A DNA stretch of 64,000 nt from Thioalkalivibrio paradoxus ARh 1 (GCF_000227685.2 NZ_CP007029.1:2454501-2518500); one strand, 5' to 3'. Shown: positions 53,746 through 63,502, numbered from the stretch's first letter. The notes: a model not told the origin generated them from the letters alone. Program-made: numbers and translations.

Positions 53746-54732
53746 TCAGTCCGGACGAAAGTGGTCGAACCCCCGTTGTGCGAGTGGAATCGGGGCTCCC
53801 GACGCGTCGAGCACCTGGATACCCCCACCGTCGACGAACTCCCCGATCACCGTCAGCGGCAGTTGCAGCGCGGCCGCGAGCGGTCGCAGTTCGCCCCGCT
53901 GCCGGGCCGGCCAGGCGAACAGCAGTTCGTAGTCATCGCCACCGGACAACGCCGCGGCCAGCGACGGTCCCGAGGGCCAGTCGTGCAGCAGCGGGTCCCG
54001 CGGCAAATCATCTGCGTTCAGGCGCGCGCCGCAGCCCGAAGCCGTGCACACGTGGCCCAGATCGGCCAGCAGGCCGTCCGAAAGGTCGATTGCAGTGCGC
54101 GTGCGCCCGCGCAGCGTTCGCCCCAGCGCCAGCCGCGGTTCGGGCCGGAAGAAGCGCTTGCAGCGGGAATCCTCGACCGCGGGCGGCTCCGGCCCCGCGG
54201 CACGCCGCTGCTGCTCCAATTGCAGGCCGGCAAAGGCTCCTCCCAAGGATCCGCTGACGACGACCAGGTTACCGGGCTGGGCACCGGTGCGCCGTAGCGC
54301 CGCGCCGGCCGGCACCTGCCCCAGCACTGTGACGCTGATCGCCAGCGGCCCCCGCGTGGTATCCCCCCCGATCAGCGGCACGCGCAGCTGTTCGGCAAGT
54401 GCGCCCCAGCCCGCCGCAAACTCCTGCAACCAGTCGGTATCCACCCTGGGCAGCGTCAGAGCCAGCAGGGCCCCCAGCGGCTCCGCGCCCATCGCCGCGA
54501 GATCGCTCAGCGCGGCGGCAAGCGCCTTGTGCCCGACCGCGGCGGCCGGCTGGTCTTCGAAGAAATGGGTACCGCAGACCATGGTATCGACGCTGACAGC
54601 AAGCTCCTGTCCCCGCCGCGGTGCCAGCAGCGAACAGTCGTCGCCGACGCCGAGGGCAATCCCCGGCCCACGATCACGCCCGGTGAAGAACCGGTGGATC
54701 AGTTCGAACTCGGAGAGCAGGCGTTCAGACAT
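53746..54732 (-). CDS. thiL: Thiamine-monophosphate kinase
   Basis: ThiL phosphorylates thiamine monophosphate to thiamine pyrophosphate. The 328-aa protein shows GIALGVGDDCSLLA, the SVDTMVCGTHF metal-binding segment, GHKALAAALSDLAAMGA, LIGGDTTRG, DLSDGLLADLGH and SGGDDYELLF. The ATG at 54732 was chosen; the longer frame enters a repeat. It forms nusB-thiL-pgpA gene order with family-A elements in both gaps. Confidence 0.94.
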   Translation of the reverse strand: MSERLLSEFELIHRFFTGRDRGPGIALGVGDDCSLLAPRRGQELAVSVDTMVCGTHFFEDQPAAAVGHKALAAALSDLAAMGAEPLGALLALTLPRVDTDWLQEFAAGWGALAEQLRVPLIGGDTTRGPLAISVTVLGQVPAGAALRRTGAQPGNLVVVSGSLGGAFAGLQLEQQRRAAGPEPPAVEDSRCKRFFRPEPRLALGRTLRGRTRTAIDLSDGLLADLGHVCTASGCGARLNADDLPRDPLLHDWPSGPSLAAALSGGDDYELLFAWPARQRGELRPLAAALQLPLTVIGEFVDGGGIQVLDASGAPIPLAQRGFDHFRPD

Positions 54733-54744
54733 GGCACGGCAGCG

Positions 54745-54934
54745 TTCACGTGAAAGAACCCGGGTCGCGCCCCGGGCAACCCGTAGGGCGGAAGAGCGCA
54801 GCGTCATCCGCCGCTCGGCGTTCGCGCCTCCCCGGCGCCTGCGGCGACCCCGGCGCCGGACGGCGGATGACGGCCTTCGGCCTTTTCCGCCCTACGCCTC
54901 TTTCATCATAGGGGGTGGCTGCCCGCGCCATGGC
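54745..54934 (+). repeat. Family-A palindromic element (subtype 2) between thiL and nusB
   Basis: ACGTGAAAGAACCCGGGTCGC, then CGTAGGGCGGAAGAGCGCAG, inner mirrored arms, GGCCTTTTCCGCCCTACGCC, and the linker with TTTCATCATAGGGGGTGG to CATGGCAGT. It sits inside what is usually a compact nusB-thiL operon. Confidence 0.88.
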
Positions 54935-55000
54935 AGTACGCAGCGCACCGCGTCCGCGGCACGGCATGCGCATCGACGGGATGCCTGCATCGCGCAGCAT

Positions 55001-55483
55001 TCAGGAGCCACGGGGCTTGCCGCGCGGCGCCGGCGTGGCGGCGCGCTCGGCACTTCGTAGATCGCGGGACAACGCATCGAGCACCCCGTTCACGAATCGG
55101 TGGGATTTCTCCGCGCCAAACTTCTTCGCCAGGTCCACCGCCTCGTTGATCACCACGCGGTACGGCACATCGAGCCGTTCGGCCAGCTCCCAGGCGCCAA
55201 GCCACAACAGCGCGTGTTCGATCGGGTCGAGTTGCGCCAGCGGCCGGCCGCCCAACGCCGGCGCAAGCAGGCGATCGAACTCGGCGCTCCGAGACGTGAC
55301 CCCGATCAGGATCTCGCGGAAATACTCGGCGTCGGCGCGTGCATGCTCCTCGTCCTCCCGAAACTCCGCCAGGATGTTCTTGGGATCGTCGCGCGTCAGC
55401 TGCCAGGAATACAGCGCCTGCATCGCGCGCCGCCGGGCAGCCCGGCGGGCGTGGATCTGCCGCTGGTGATCGTTTCGACTCAA
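55001..55483 (-). CDS. nusB: Transcription antitermination factor NusB
   Basis: NusB, with NusE (S10), supports antitermination of rRNA operons. The 160-aa protein shows RRAARRRAMQALYSWQLT at the N-terminus, LLWLGAWELAERLDVPYRVVINEAVDLAKKFGAEKSHRFVNGVLDAL at the C-terminus, and a basic tail. The start is uncertain: TTG 55483 has AGGAAGTG upstream and gives normal length; a TTG at 55645 would add 54 unlike residues. It follows ribH, the common order. Confidence 0.92.
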   Translation of the reverse strand: MSRNDHQRQIHARRAARRRAMQALYSWQLTRDDPKNILAEFREDEEHARADAEYFREILIGVTSRSAEFDRLLAPALGGRPLAQLDPIEHALLWLGAWELAERLDVPYRVVINEAVDLAKKFGAEKSHRFVNGVLDALSRDLRSAERAATPAPRGKPRGS

Positions 55484-55645
55484 GGGAATACCACTTCCTG
55501 CTGGTTCAATCTGCTGATTCAATCCGGCACCGATGACCGGCCCGGGGCCGGCGGCCGGCGGCCGGCAAATGCGGGCACCCAATTGGAGCCCCGTCGCCTG
55601 CGGCCAACCGGCTGCCACCGGGCACCCCCCGGCTCTCGCTTCCAA

Positions 55646-56131
55646 TCAATCCGCGGGCCGCAGCTGGGCCATCAGGCTGACCATCTCGATGGCCCCCAGC
55701 GCCGCGTCGACTCCCTTGTTGCCGGCCTTGGTGCCAGCGCGCTCAATCGCCTGTTCGATCGAGTCCGTGGTCAATACGCCGAAACTGACGGGAAGGTTTT
55801 CGGCCAGCGAAACCATCGCCAGACCCTTCGCTGCCTCACCCGCGACGTAGTCGAAATGCGGCGTCGCGCCGCGGATCACGCAGCCGAGCGCGATCACCGC
55901 GTCGAACTCGCCGGAACGCGCCATCGCCTGCGCCGCGAGCGGCAGCTCGTAGGCGCCCGGCACGCGAACGATGGTCATCTGTGCATCGGCCACGCCGTTG
56001 CGCCGCAGCGTGTCGACCGCGCCCTCGAGCAGGCGCTCGACGATCAGGCTGTTGAAGCGGGCCAGCACCAGGCCATAGCGGGCCTCGCCAGCGGCGGTAA
56101 ACCGCCCTTCGAGAGTCTTGATGTTGTGCAT
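55646..56131 (-). CDS. ribH: 6,7-dimethyl-8-ribityllumazine synthase
   Basis: RibH condenses the ribityl-pyrimidine with dihydroxybutanone phosphate in riboflavin synthesis and assembles as an icosahedral or decameric shell. The 161-aa protein has [42 protein letters not shown] (with the catalytic His in the last segment) and GTKAGNKG. The ATG at 56131 has AAGGA upstream. Neighbouring ribBA/ribE genes are not adjacent; the upstream gene is divergent. Confidence 0.95.
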   Translation of the reverse strand: MHNIKTLEGRFTAAGEARYGLVLARFNSLIVERLLEGAVDTLRRNGVADAQMTIVRVPGAYELPLAAQAMARSGEFDAVIALGCVIRGATPHFDYVAGEAAKGLAMVSLAENLPVSFGVLTTDSIEQAIERAGTKAGNKGVDAALGAIEMVSLMAQLRPAD

Positions 56132-56341
56132 GAAGCTGTCCTTGATCGAATCCGACGCCGCGAGGAAGCGCGGCATTGTACCACCGCGCTCCCCCCCATG
56201 CCCCGGTCGGATCGGCCGCCAACACCAGACCTGCGCGCGCCCCCGATGCTCCCGAGCCGCGTGCCGCGTGCCGCGGGCCGCGGGCCGCGGGCCGCGCGGC
56301 AGATCGTGTCGTCGCTGTCACCGATTCGTCATCGCCCGGTC

Positions 56342-57580
56342 ATGAGCCTGACAGCATCGGGGCGCATGGTGCAGGGTATGAACTCAGCCCTTCTCCAGCC
56401 CCGTCCCGCACGCGACCTCGCAGCCGACGCCACCGAGCCTCGCCTTCGGATCTGTGTGGTCACCGAAACCTGGCCGCCCGAGGTCAACGGCGTCGCCATG
56501 ACCATCCACCGGCTCGTCGCCTGGCTTGGCGAGCGCCATGACGTGACCCTGGTGCGAGTGCGTCAGCGGGGGACGGATGTGGGCCTCCAGATTCCCGGGG
56601 TCGAGACCGTGCTGATGCCCGGGGTGCCGGTGCCCCGCTACCATGGCCTGCGAATGGGCACGCCGTCGGTGGGCCGACTGAAGGCGCTCTGGCGCAACGA
56701 CCGCCCGGATGTCGTGCACATGATCACCGAGGGTCCCCTGGGCTGGTCGGCGGTACGCGCCGCCACTGCCCTCGGCATTCCGGTGGTGAGCGATTTCCAC
56801 ACCAACTTTCACCAGTACGCGACCCATTACGGGCTCGGCCTGTTCCAGCGGCCGGCACTGAGCTATCTGCGCGGACTGCACAATCGAACCCGCCTGACCC
56901 TGGTGCCGACGCGGGCGCTGGCCGACGATCTCGAACGCCGCGGTTTCCGGCAACTGGACGTGCTGTCCCGGGGAATCGACACCGAGCGTTTCAGCCCGTC
57001 GCGGCGGCGCGACGAACTACGGCGATCCTGGGGCGCAGGGCCGGAGGATTCGGTACTGCTGATGGTCAGCCGCATCGCGCCGGAAAAGAACCTGCCGCTT
57101 GCGCTGCGCGCGTTCGACGCGGCCCGCGAGCGCGTCCCTGGCACCCGAATGGTGGTCGTCGGCGACGGTCCCGCGCGTGCCGCCCTGGCGCGAGCACACC
57201 CGGAGGTTCTGTTCGCCGGGATGCGGACCGGAACCGACCTGGCCGAACACTACGCCTCGGCCGACATTTTCGTTTTTCCGAGCCGCAGCGAGACCTTCGG
57301 CAACGTGACGCTCGAGGCCATGGCCAGCGGCCTGGCGGTCGTCGCATTCGACTATGCCGCGGCGCGCGAACACCTGGCGGATGGCCGGAACGGCCGGTCG
57401 CTCCCGACCACGGACGATCCGGGCTTCATCCAGGCCGTCGCCGACCTGGCCGCCGATCGGCGGGAAACGCGCCGGCTCGCCGCAGCGGGCCGCAGCACCG
57501 CGCTGGAGATCGACTGGTCGCAGGTCTGTATCCGCTACGAGGCGCTACTGCGACGCGCCACGGAGAATCCGGATGATTGA
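56342..57580 (+). CDS. GT4-family glycosyltransferase
   Basis: This 412-aa GT-B-fold enzyme has an N-terminal acceptor domain beginning ICVVTETWPPEVNGVAMTI and a C-terminal nucleotide-sugar domain with MVSRIAPEKNLPLAL, VVVGDGPARAAL, PSRSETFGNVTLEAMASGLAVV (ExFG-type glutamate). It resembles MgtA-like mannosyltransferases or diacylglycerol glycosyltransferases; the exact sugar is unknown. The start could be ATG 56342 or 56378. Its stop overlaps the PAP2 gene, and a second related GT4 gene lies 3.6 kb on. A glycolipid role is inferred. Confidence 0.88.
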   Translation: MSLTASGRMVQGMNSALLQPRPARDLAADATEPRLRICVVTETWPPEVNGVAMTIHRLVAWLGERHDVTLVRVRQRGTDVGLQIPGVETVLMPGVPVPRYHGLRMGTPSVGRLKALWRNDRPDVVHMITEGPLGWSAVRAATALGIPVVSDFHTNFHQYATHYGLGLFQRPALSYLRGLHNRTRLTLVPTRALADDLERRGFRQLDVLSRGIDTERFSPSRRRDELRRSWGAGPEDSVLLMVSRIAPEKNLPLALRAFDAARERVPGTRMVVVGDGPARAALARAHPEVLFAGMRTGTDLAEHYASADIFVFPSRSETFGNVTLEAMASGLAVVAFDYAAAREHLADGRNGRSLPTTDDPGFIQAVADLAADRRETRRLAAAGRSTALEIDWSQVCIRYEALLRRATENPDD

Positions 57581-58139
57581 ACGCCCGCTCACGCCGTCTC
57601 CCACGCTGGCACGCATGCGCGCGCTGGACCTGACGCTGTGCCAGTGGCTGAACCGCGCCAACCGGCGCGAGGCCATCGGCCGCTTCTTCGCACTGTTCAG
57701 CCGCCTCGGCGACGGCGTATTCTGGTACACGCTGATGCTGGCGCTGCCGCTGGTGCACGGATTCGGTGCGTGGACCGCCAGCGTGCACATGGCGCTGACC
57801 GGGCTGGTCTCGCTGCAGATCTACAAGTGGCTCAAGGCCAACACCAGCCGCCCCCGACCGTTCATGGTCAGCGACCGCATCGTCCGCCGGGTGCCGCCCT
57901 TGGACGAGTACAGTTTCCCCTCGGGCCATACGCTGCACGCGGTCGCGTTCTCGATCGTGCTGCTGAGCCACTACCCGGAATGGTTCTGGATCGTTGTGCC
58001 GTTCGCCGCCTTGGTCGCCGCATCGAGGCCGGTGCTCGGGCTGCACTACCCCAGCGATGTGCTCGCCGGCGCGCTGATCGGCGCGGCGGTGGCGTCGCTC
58101 TCGGTGCTGCTGTTCGCCGCGCTGGCCGGCGGAGCCTGA
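57573..58139 (+). CDS. PAP2-family phosphatase
   Basis: This 188-aa membrane phosphatase has the three-part acid phosphatase motif: KANTSRPRP, SFPSGHTLHA, and SRPVLGLHYPSDVLAG, set among hydrophobic helices. It probably acts on a phosphorylated lipid such as phosphatidic acid or a polyprenyl phosphate. It overlaps the upstream glycosyltransferase gene by 8 bases and the convergent pyruvate-kinase-like gene by 94 bases at its 3' end. Confidence 0.9.
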   Translation: MIERPLTPSPTLARMRALDLTLCQWLNRANRREAIGRFFALFSRLGDGVFWYTLMLALPLVHGFGAWTASVHMALTGLVSLQIYKWLKANTSRPRPFMVSDRIVRRVPPLDEYSFPSGHTLHAVAFSIVLLSHYPEWFWIVVPFAALVAASRPVLGLHYPSDVLAGALIGAAVASLSVLLFAALAGGA

Positions 58140-60061
58140 GCCGAAACGCCGGCGCCATCCGTTCCAGCCCCTCCGGCGGCGAGCTGGAGCGCCCGCAGCT
58201 GCGGCATCTTCTTCTGCTGGTGATCCTGCATCCGGCGCAGGATGTCGTCGAGCACGCGCAGCGCGGTGACGATAAACGGCCCCTTGTTCAGCATCACGCA
58301 TTCGGCGCGCACCGACATCGCGGCGTCGCTCAACTCCGGACGGGATGCCGAACCCGTCTTCGCGAGGCTCTCGAGCACCTGAGTCGCCCAGACGACCGGG
58401 ACATGGCCGGCCTCGGCCATCCACAGCAGTTCCTCCTGGATCTCGGCGAGGCGCTCGCCCCCGATCTCCACCGCGAGGTCGCCACGCGCGATCATGATCG
58501 CCAACGGGTGCCTGCCGATGGCACTGAGCATGATATCCGGCAGGTGACGCAGCGCTCGTTCTGTTTCGATCTTGGCGACGATGCCGAGGTCGCCGGCGCT
58601 TCTGCGTTCGAGTTCCTCCATCAGGGCACGCATATCGGAGGCGGTTTCCACGAACGAGAATCCCACCAGATCCGCATGGCCGACCACGAAATCGAGGTCC
58701 GCGAGATCCTTTTCGCTCAAAGGCCCCAGCTGCAACTGCGCACCGGGAAAGTTGATGCCCTTGTCGGCCTTCAGGCGAAACCCTTCCGGTGGCGCGTGGG
58801 TGACCTTCAGCAACGCCGACCGCGGACCGGCTTCGACCACCACGGCGCCGAGCTTGCCATCGTCGATCCAGACTGGCTGACCGGGCGACAGGCATTTGAG
58901 CACGCTCGCGGCCGTCACGCCGATCCGCGCCGGCTCGACGACCCGCCCGTCGGCATCGATGCGCGCGGGCCGACCGGGCCGTTCCGGCCAAGTCAGGTTC
59001 AGCGCGTCGCCGATCTGCAGCACGATCCGCATCGGCCGGGTCCGGTGCCCACCGAGGTACACCGGTTCGGGATCGACCGGCGCCCAACGGCCGTTCTCCC
59101 TGCGCATCAGGCGCAGCGAGGTTTCGGGGCCGATCACCGCGCGCCTCCGGCAGCGCGCCAGCCAGGTCGAGTCGTCCAGTTCGCGTTCGACGATCAGTTT
59201 GCGGGTCTTGCCTCGAAGGTCGCTGAACGACAGCCGATCCCCCGGGGAGAGCATCGCCAGCACCCGAGGGTCGACGGTCATCGTCGGCGGCTGGCCGTTG
59301 GCCGGCGGTTCCACCGCGGGCGCCGACTCGGGCGCCAGCCTGACCGCGACCGGCTTGCGCCTGCCGAACGATGCGTCGCGCTGCGGGCGCAGTTGCGTTG
59401 CCGCGGGCTCGTCGGCTACCGGACCGGTACGGACCTTGTGCCCCGCAAGGTCCATGACCACGCGGCAGTCGCGACCGACGACCCGCTGCGCCTGGCGGAT
59501 ATTGTCGATCATGCGCCGCCAGACCGCCGGGCTGTCGTGCGCACAGTTGATGCGGGCGCAGTCCATACCCGACTCGAGCAGCGCACGAACCAGCTCCCCG
59601 TCCGACGCGGCCGCGGTGGGCATGGTCACCATCACGCGCGCCGTCCGCCCAGGCCTGGGCAGACCGAACAGCGTTCGGGTGTTCAACGCAAGCAATTCGT
59701 TACCGGCATCGAAACCCGGTGCGGGCGGCGGCTCGAGCATCGGCTCCGGCTGGGCGCAAAGGCCCGAGAGCACGCGGATCACCTCGTCGATGCTGGCCAG
59801 CACATGCGCTTCGACGCGACCAAGCGATGACAGCCCCTTCCGCGCCAGGCGCAATTGCAGCGGGCGCAGGTCCCGGCAGCGCATTGCGAGATACTGCGCG
59901 AGGTTGCACGCGCTTGCCGGGAATTCTCCGCTTTCTTTCCGCGCAGCGAGTTCCTGCAGGCGCGTGGCTGCGCCGACGACGACCTGCTGGCGCAACGCGT
60001 GCATTTCCTCGAGAAGCGCGCGGTACTCACCGTCGACGCCAGGCTGGTCAAGTTTCGTCAT
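58046..60061 (-). CDS. Atypical large pyruvate kinase-like protein
   Basis: This 671-aa protein carries pyruvate kinase barrel motifs: MDCARINCAHDSPAVW, VVMDLAGHKVRTGP, the catalytic-lysine segment GDLGIVAKIETERALRHL, MIARGDLAVEIG, and VVWATQVLESLAKTGSASRPELSDAA. It has a ~130-residue N-terminal extension, a Pro-rich insert in the B domain, and lacks the C-terminal allosteric domain, ending in an Ala/Ser/Thr-rich tail. Whether it makes pyruvate in vivo is uncertain. Its last 94 bases overlap the convergent PAP2 gene. Confidence 0.82.
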   Translation of the reverse strand: MTKLDQPGVDGEYRALLEEMHALRQQVVVGAATRLQELAARKESGEFPASACNLAQYLAMRCRDLRPLQLRLARKGLSSLGRVEAHVLASIDEVIRVLSGLCAQPEPMLEPPPAPGFDAGNELLALNTRTLFGLPRPGRTARVMVTMPTAAASDGELVRALLESGMDCARINCAHDSPAVWRRMIDNIRQAQRVVGRDCRVVMDLAGHKVRTGPVADEPAATQLRPQRDASFGRRKPVAVRLAPESAPAVEPPANGQPPTMTVDPRVLAMLSPGDRLSFSDLRGKTRKLIVERELDDSTWLARCRRRAVIGPETSLRLMRRENGRWAPVDPEPVYLGGHRTRPMRIVLQIGDALNLTWPERPGRPARIDADGRVVEPARIGVTAASVLKCLSPGQPVWIDDGKLGAVVVEAGPRSALLKVTHAPPEGFRLKADKGINFPGAQLQLGPLSEKDLADLDFVVGHADLVGFSFVETASDMRALMEELERRSAGDLGIVAKIETERALRHLPDIMLSAIGRHPLAIMIARGDLAVEIGGERLAEIQEELLWMAEAGHVPVVWATQVLESLAKTGSASRPELSDAAMSVRAECVMLNKGPFIVTALRVLDDILRRMQDHQQKKMPQLRALQLAAGGAGTDGAGVSAQAPPASAANSSTESDATAAPISAPASTSLG

Positions 60062-60220
60062 GGCCCGGGCTTATACCAGCGCTCCATGACGCCGCAATGA
60101 CGGCACGCGGGTGGCGCCCATTCCTCGAAAGCTGCTTCATCGGGCGTTCACGCAACGATCAACCCCTTGTCACAACCCTTCGACACACTCGGTGGTTCAT
60201 TCACCCCCAAGGGCATGCGC

Positions 60221-61000
60221 ATGCCGCACCTGGCCGAATACGGCTCCCGGACCCCGGCTCCCCGCCAGCCGCTGCTGGTAGCGGAGATCGCCGCGACACC
60301 GGCCGACGTGCTGGCGTCCCAGCGATTGCGCTTCAGCGTGTTCGCGCAGGAGATGGGCGCCCGATTGGCCAGCGCGGATCAAGGCATCGACCATGACCGC
60401 TACGATGATTTCTGCCACCACCTGCTGGTCCGCGATGCAAGCACCGACGAGGTGGTCGCCAGCACGCGCATCCTCAGCTCCGACGATGCCCCGGCAGCCG
60501 GCGGCTTCTATTCGCAAGACGAGTTCGCGCTGGGCAGGATGAACGAACTGCCCGGCCGCGTGATGGAGGTCGGGCGGACCTGCGTGCACGCCGATTACCG
60601 TACGGGCCGGGCGATCAACGCGCTCTGGACCGGGCTCGCCGGTTTCATGACCGCCCATCGATTCGACTTCATGATGGGCTGCGCCAGCATCCCGCTGCCA
60701 CAGAACGATCCGTCGGTCCACGCTCTGCTGCACCAACTCTACGAGAAACACCTGGGGCCGCCCGAGTACCGGGTGGTACCGCGGCACCCGGTCCCGCAGC
60801 TGCAATGGCGTACCGGTACGCCGGCAGCAGACCCTCCGCCACTGCTGAAGGCGTACCTGCGCCTCGGCGCGTGGGTTTGCGGCGAGGCCTGCCACGACCC
60901 GGACTTCGGCGTCGCCGACGTGTTCATTCTGCTCGACGTGCGCCGGGTGCCCGACCGGTACCGCCGACACTTCCTGCGAGGACCGGTGCCGTTCAGCTGA
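60221..61000 (+). CDS. olsB: L-ornithine N-alpha-acyltransferase
   Basis: OlsB transfers a 3-hydroxyacyl group from acyl-ACP to ornithine, the first step of ornithine-lipid synthesis. The 259-aa GNAT-fold protein has QRLRFSVFAQEMGARL, DDFCHHLLVRD, MEVGRTCVHADYRTG and FDFMMGCASIP, all characteristic of OlsB. The ATG at 60221 has AAGGG 7 bases upstream. The second acyltransferase (OlsA) is not in the window. It lies among two glycosyltransferases and a phosphoesterase, suggesting a polar-lipid cluster. Confidence 0.88.
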   Translation: MPHLAEYGSRTPAPRQPLLVAEIAATPADVLASQRLRFSVFAQEMGARLASADQGIDHDRYDDFCHHLLVRDASTDEVVASTRILSSDDAPAAGGFYSQDEFALGRMNELPGRVMEVGRTCVHADYRTGRAINALWTGLAGFMTAHRFDFMMGCASIPLPQNDPSVHALLHQLYEKHLGPPEYRVVPRHPVPQLQWRTGTPAADPPPLLKAYLRLGAWVCGEACHDPDFGVADVFILLDVRRVPDRYRRHFLRGPVPFS

Positions 61001-61194
61001 CACCGACGGGATCGGCCCGCATCGGCAGCGCAGACCGGTCACGATCCAGATCGGGTTCGTGCCGCGCGCGCCAGCGCGGATGGCGGGCAGCGCGGCCGGT
61101 TTCACGATACCCTGTAAACCCGGCCCGGATCGCAATGCCTCCGGTCAGGGCTGTTGTCGATCCTCGCCCCTTAGCCCTGCGCCGATGGAAACCC

Positions 61195-62436
61195 ATGCGT
61201 GTCCTGATGCTGTCGGATGTGTATTTTCCCAGGATCAATGGCGTGTCCACGTCGATCCAGACATTCCGGCGCGACCTCCGGTCGATGGGGCACGAGGTCG
61301 ACCTGATCGCGCCGGCGTATCCCGGCACGGAGCGCGAGACCGAGCCCGGTCTCCGGCGCGTTCCCTCGCACTACCTTTTCTTCGACCCCGAAGACCGGAT
61401 GATGTCGGGCCGTTTCATCCGCCGCAGTCTTCCCGAGCTGGCGCAGCGCGGCTATCACCTGCTGCATGTGCAGACGCCGTTCGTCGCCCACTATGCCGGG
61501 CTGCATCTGCGCCGCAAGCTCGGGCTCCCGCTGGTCGAGACCTATCACACCCACTTCGAGGACTACCTGTCGCACTATCTGCCCTGGCTTCCCGCGCGGT
61601 GGCTGCGTCACGTGGCGCGACGTTTCACCCGCAGCCAGTGCAATCAGGTCGATGCCGTGGTCGTCCCGTCGACGCCCGTGCGCGAGACGCTGGAAGCGTA
61701 CGGCGTCGACAAGCCGGCCCAGGTCATCCCCACCGGGCTTGACATTGACCGCTTCCAGGGAGGCGACGGCCCGCGCTTCCGGGATCGACTGGGGATTCCC
61801 GCGGACCGCCCGGTGCTGGTGCACGTAGGCCGGGTCGCACACGAGAAGAACATCGATTTCCTGCTGCGAATGCTCGGGCAGGTAACCCGGGAGGTTCCGG
61901 ATGTGCTGCTGATGATCGTCGGCGAAGGCCCGGCGCGACCCCACCTGCAGCGCCTGGCGATGCAGCTGCGCATCGAGCGCAACGTGATGTTTCTCGGCTA
62001 CCTCGACCGCGAGCGCGAACTGCTCGACTGCTACTCCGCTGGTGACGCGTTCGTGTTCGCTTCCCATACCGAAACGCAGGGCCTGGTGCTGCTCGAATCG
62101 ATGGCGTCCGGCGTTCCGCTGGTGGCCCTGTCCGCACTGGGCACCCGCGATATCCTCGCGGCCCACCGCGGGGCGCTGGTGCCAGAGCCCAACGAAACGG
62201 ACTTCGCCGACAAGACGGTGCGTATTCTGCGCGACCACAGACTGCGCGCCGAACTGGCCGCCGACGCACGGGCGTACGTACAGAACTGGTCGGCAGATGT
62301 GATGGCCCGCCGGATGCTCGCCTTCTACGGTGAAGTGCTGCAGCGCCACGAGCCGCGCGCGCAGGACGCGAACGCAGAACGATTGCGGAACGCAGCGAGC
62401 CGCGACTCGGGCGACGGACCCGGCCACGAGAATTGA
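61195..62436 (+). CDS. GT4-family glycosyltransferase (second copy)
   Basis: This 413-aa GT-B enzyme is related to the one at 56.3 kb. It begins MRVLMLSDVYFPRINGVSTSIQTF, with the C-terminal VGRVAHEKNIDFLLRML, IVGEGPARPHLQ, ASHTETQGLVLLESMASGVPLV (EtqG-type) and ALGTRDIL. It resembles diacylglycerol glucosyl- or mannosyltransferases. Situated between olsB and a lipid-A-type phosphoesterase, it may glycosylate a membrane lipid; the substrate is not known. Confidence 0.88.
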   Translation: MRVLMLSDVYFPRINGVSTSIQTFRRDLRSMGHEVDLIAPAYPGTERETEPGLRRVPSHYLFFDPEDRMMSGRFIRRSLPELAQRGYHLLHVQTPFVAHYAGLHLRRKLGLPLVETYHTHFEDYLSHYLPWLPARWLRHVARRFTRSQCNQVDAVVVPSTPVRETLEAYGVDKPAQVIPTGLDIDRFQGGDGPRFRDRLGIPADRPVLVHVGRVAHEKNIDFLLRMLGQVTREVPDVLLMIVGEGPARPHLQRLAMQLRIERNVMFLGYLDRERELLDCYSAGDAFVFASHTETQGLVLLESMASGVPLVALSALGTRDILAAHRGALVPEPNETDFADKTVRILRDHRLRAELAADARAYVQNWSADVMARRMLAFYGEVLQRHEPRAQDANAERLRNAASRDSGDGPGHEN

Positions 62437-62647
62437 AGGCGAATCGCGCAGTTGCCGGCTCGTCGCCCGAGTCGCGGCTCGGCCCAACCTCGGGCCGACC
62501 GAACGCGCCCCACCCCGATGGCACAGCCGAACCGGGCTCCCATACGCGCGCAGCGCGAGCCCGGTTCAGAAAAGGTTCAACCGCACGCCATGCCCCGGTA
62601 ACGCGCCCGAACGACGCTAGCGGGGTCTGGACTGACGGAGCCGCGCG

Positions 62648-63502
62648 ATGCGCTCACTCGACTGCCGTACCGCCTTCGTGTCGGACGTTCACCTCGGCAC
62701 CCGCGACTGCCGCGCCGACTACCTTCTCGACTTCCTGCAGCGCCTCGACTGCGAGCGTCTGGTGCTGGCCGGCGACATCTTCGACCTCTGGGCGATGCGC
62801 AGACGGGTGTGCTGGACGACGCCGCAAACCGCGGTGCTGGAGCATGTGCTGGCGCTGGCAGACCGCGGCGTCGACGTCGTCTACATTCCAGGCAACCACG
62901 ACGAGGCCCTGCGCAGCCTGGTCGGCAGCGAAATCCGCGGGGTGCGCATCCTGCGCGATCTCGAACACCGAACGGCCGACGGGCGCCGGTTCCTGGTCAG
63001 CCACGGGGATCAGTTCGATGCCGAGGTCCGTCACAGCCGGCTCCAGCATCTGATGGGCGACCTCGGGTACCAGGTGCTGCTGCGGCTCGGCCGCTGGGTC
63101 GACCGTCTCCGACGGCTGCTGCGACTTCCGTACTGGTCGCTGTCGGCCTGGGCCAAGACCCGCGTCGGGCGAGCCCGCGACTACATCGGCCGCTTCGAGG
63201 CGGCCGCGGCGCGCGTCGCGCGCGACCGGGGATTCGACGGCCACATCGTCGGCCACATCCACAAGGCCGGGATCCATTCCCGCGACGGCGTGCTGTACTG
63301 CAATACCGGCGACTGGGTGGAGCACTGTACCGCGCTGATCGAAGACCACGGCGGGTTCCTGCACCTGGTGCACTGGTCGGACCACGTCCGGCTGGACGCC
63401 AGCGACACGATGCAGACCGCCCGCAACTCGCAACTGCCGCAACTGCCACCCGAACTGGCCTGGCTCGGCGCGCTTCCGGACCCGGTCACGCAGCGGCCCT
63501 GA
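62648..63502 (+). CDS. LpxH-like UDP-2,3-diacylglucosamine diphosphatase family metallophosphoesterase
   Basis: This 284-aa calcineurin-like phosphoesterase has the metal motifs FVSDVHLGTRDC, LVLAGDIFDLW, YIPGNHDEAL, LVSHGDQFDAE and GHIVGHIHKAG. It resembles LpxH2-type proteins that act on lipid or lipid-precursor pyrophosphates, often found beside GT4 glycosyltransferases and olsB. Whether it is the lipid A pathway LpxH or a paralogue is not decidable here. The ATG at 62648 is 212 bases after the glycosyltransferase. Confidence 0.87.
   Translation: MRSLDCRTAFVSDVHLGTRDCRADYLLDFLQRLDCERLVLAGDIFDLWAMRRRVCWTTPQTAVLEHVLALADRGVDVVYIPGNHDEALRSLVGSEIRGVRILRDLEHRTADGRRFLVSHGDQFDAEVRHSRLQHLMGDLGYQVLLRLGRWVDRLRRLLRLPYWSLSAWAKTRVGRARDYIGRFEAAAARVARDRGFDGHIVGHIHKAGIHSRDGVLYCNTGDWVEHCTALIEDHGGFLHLVHWSDHVRLDASDTMQTARNSQLPQLPPELAWLGALPDPVTQRP

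Noticed and set aside
55100-56341. 826-codon frame running into the GT4 glycosyltransferase
   Set aside because: Upstream of 56342 it is antisense to nusB and ribH and has no domain features.
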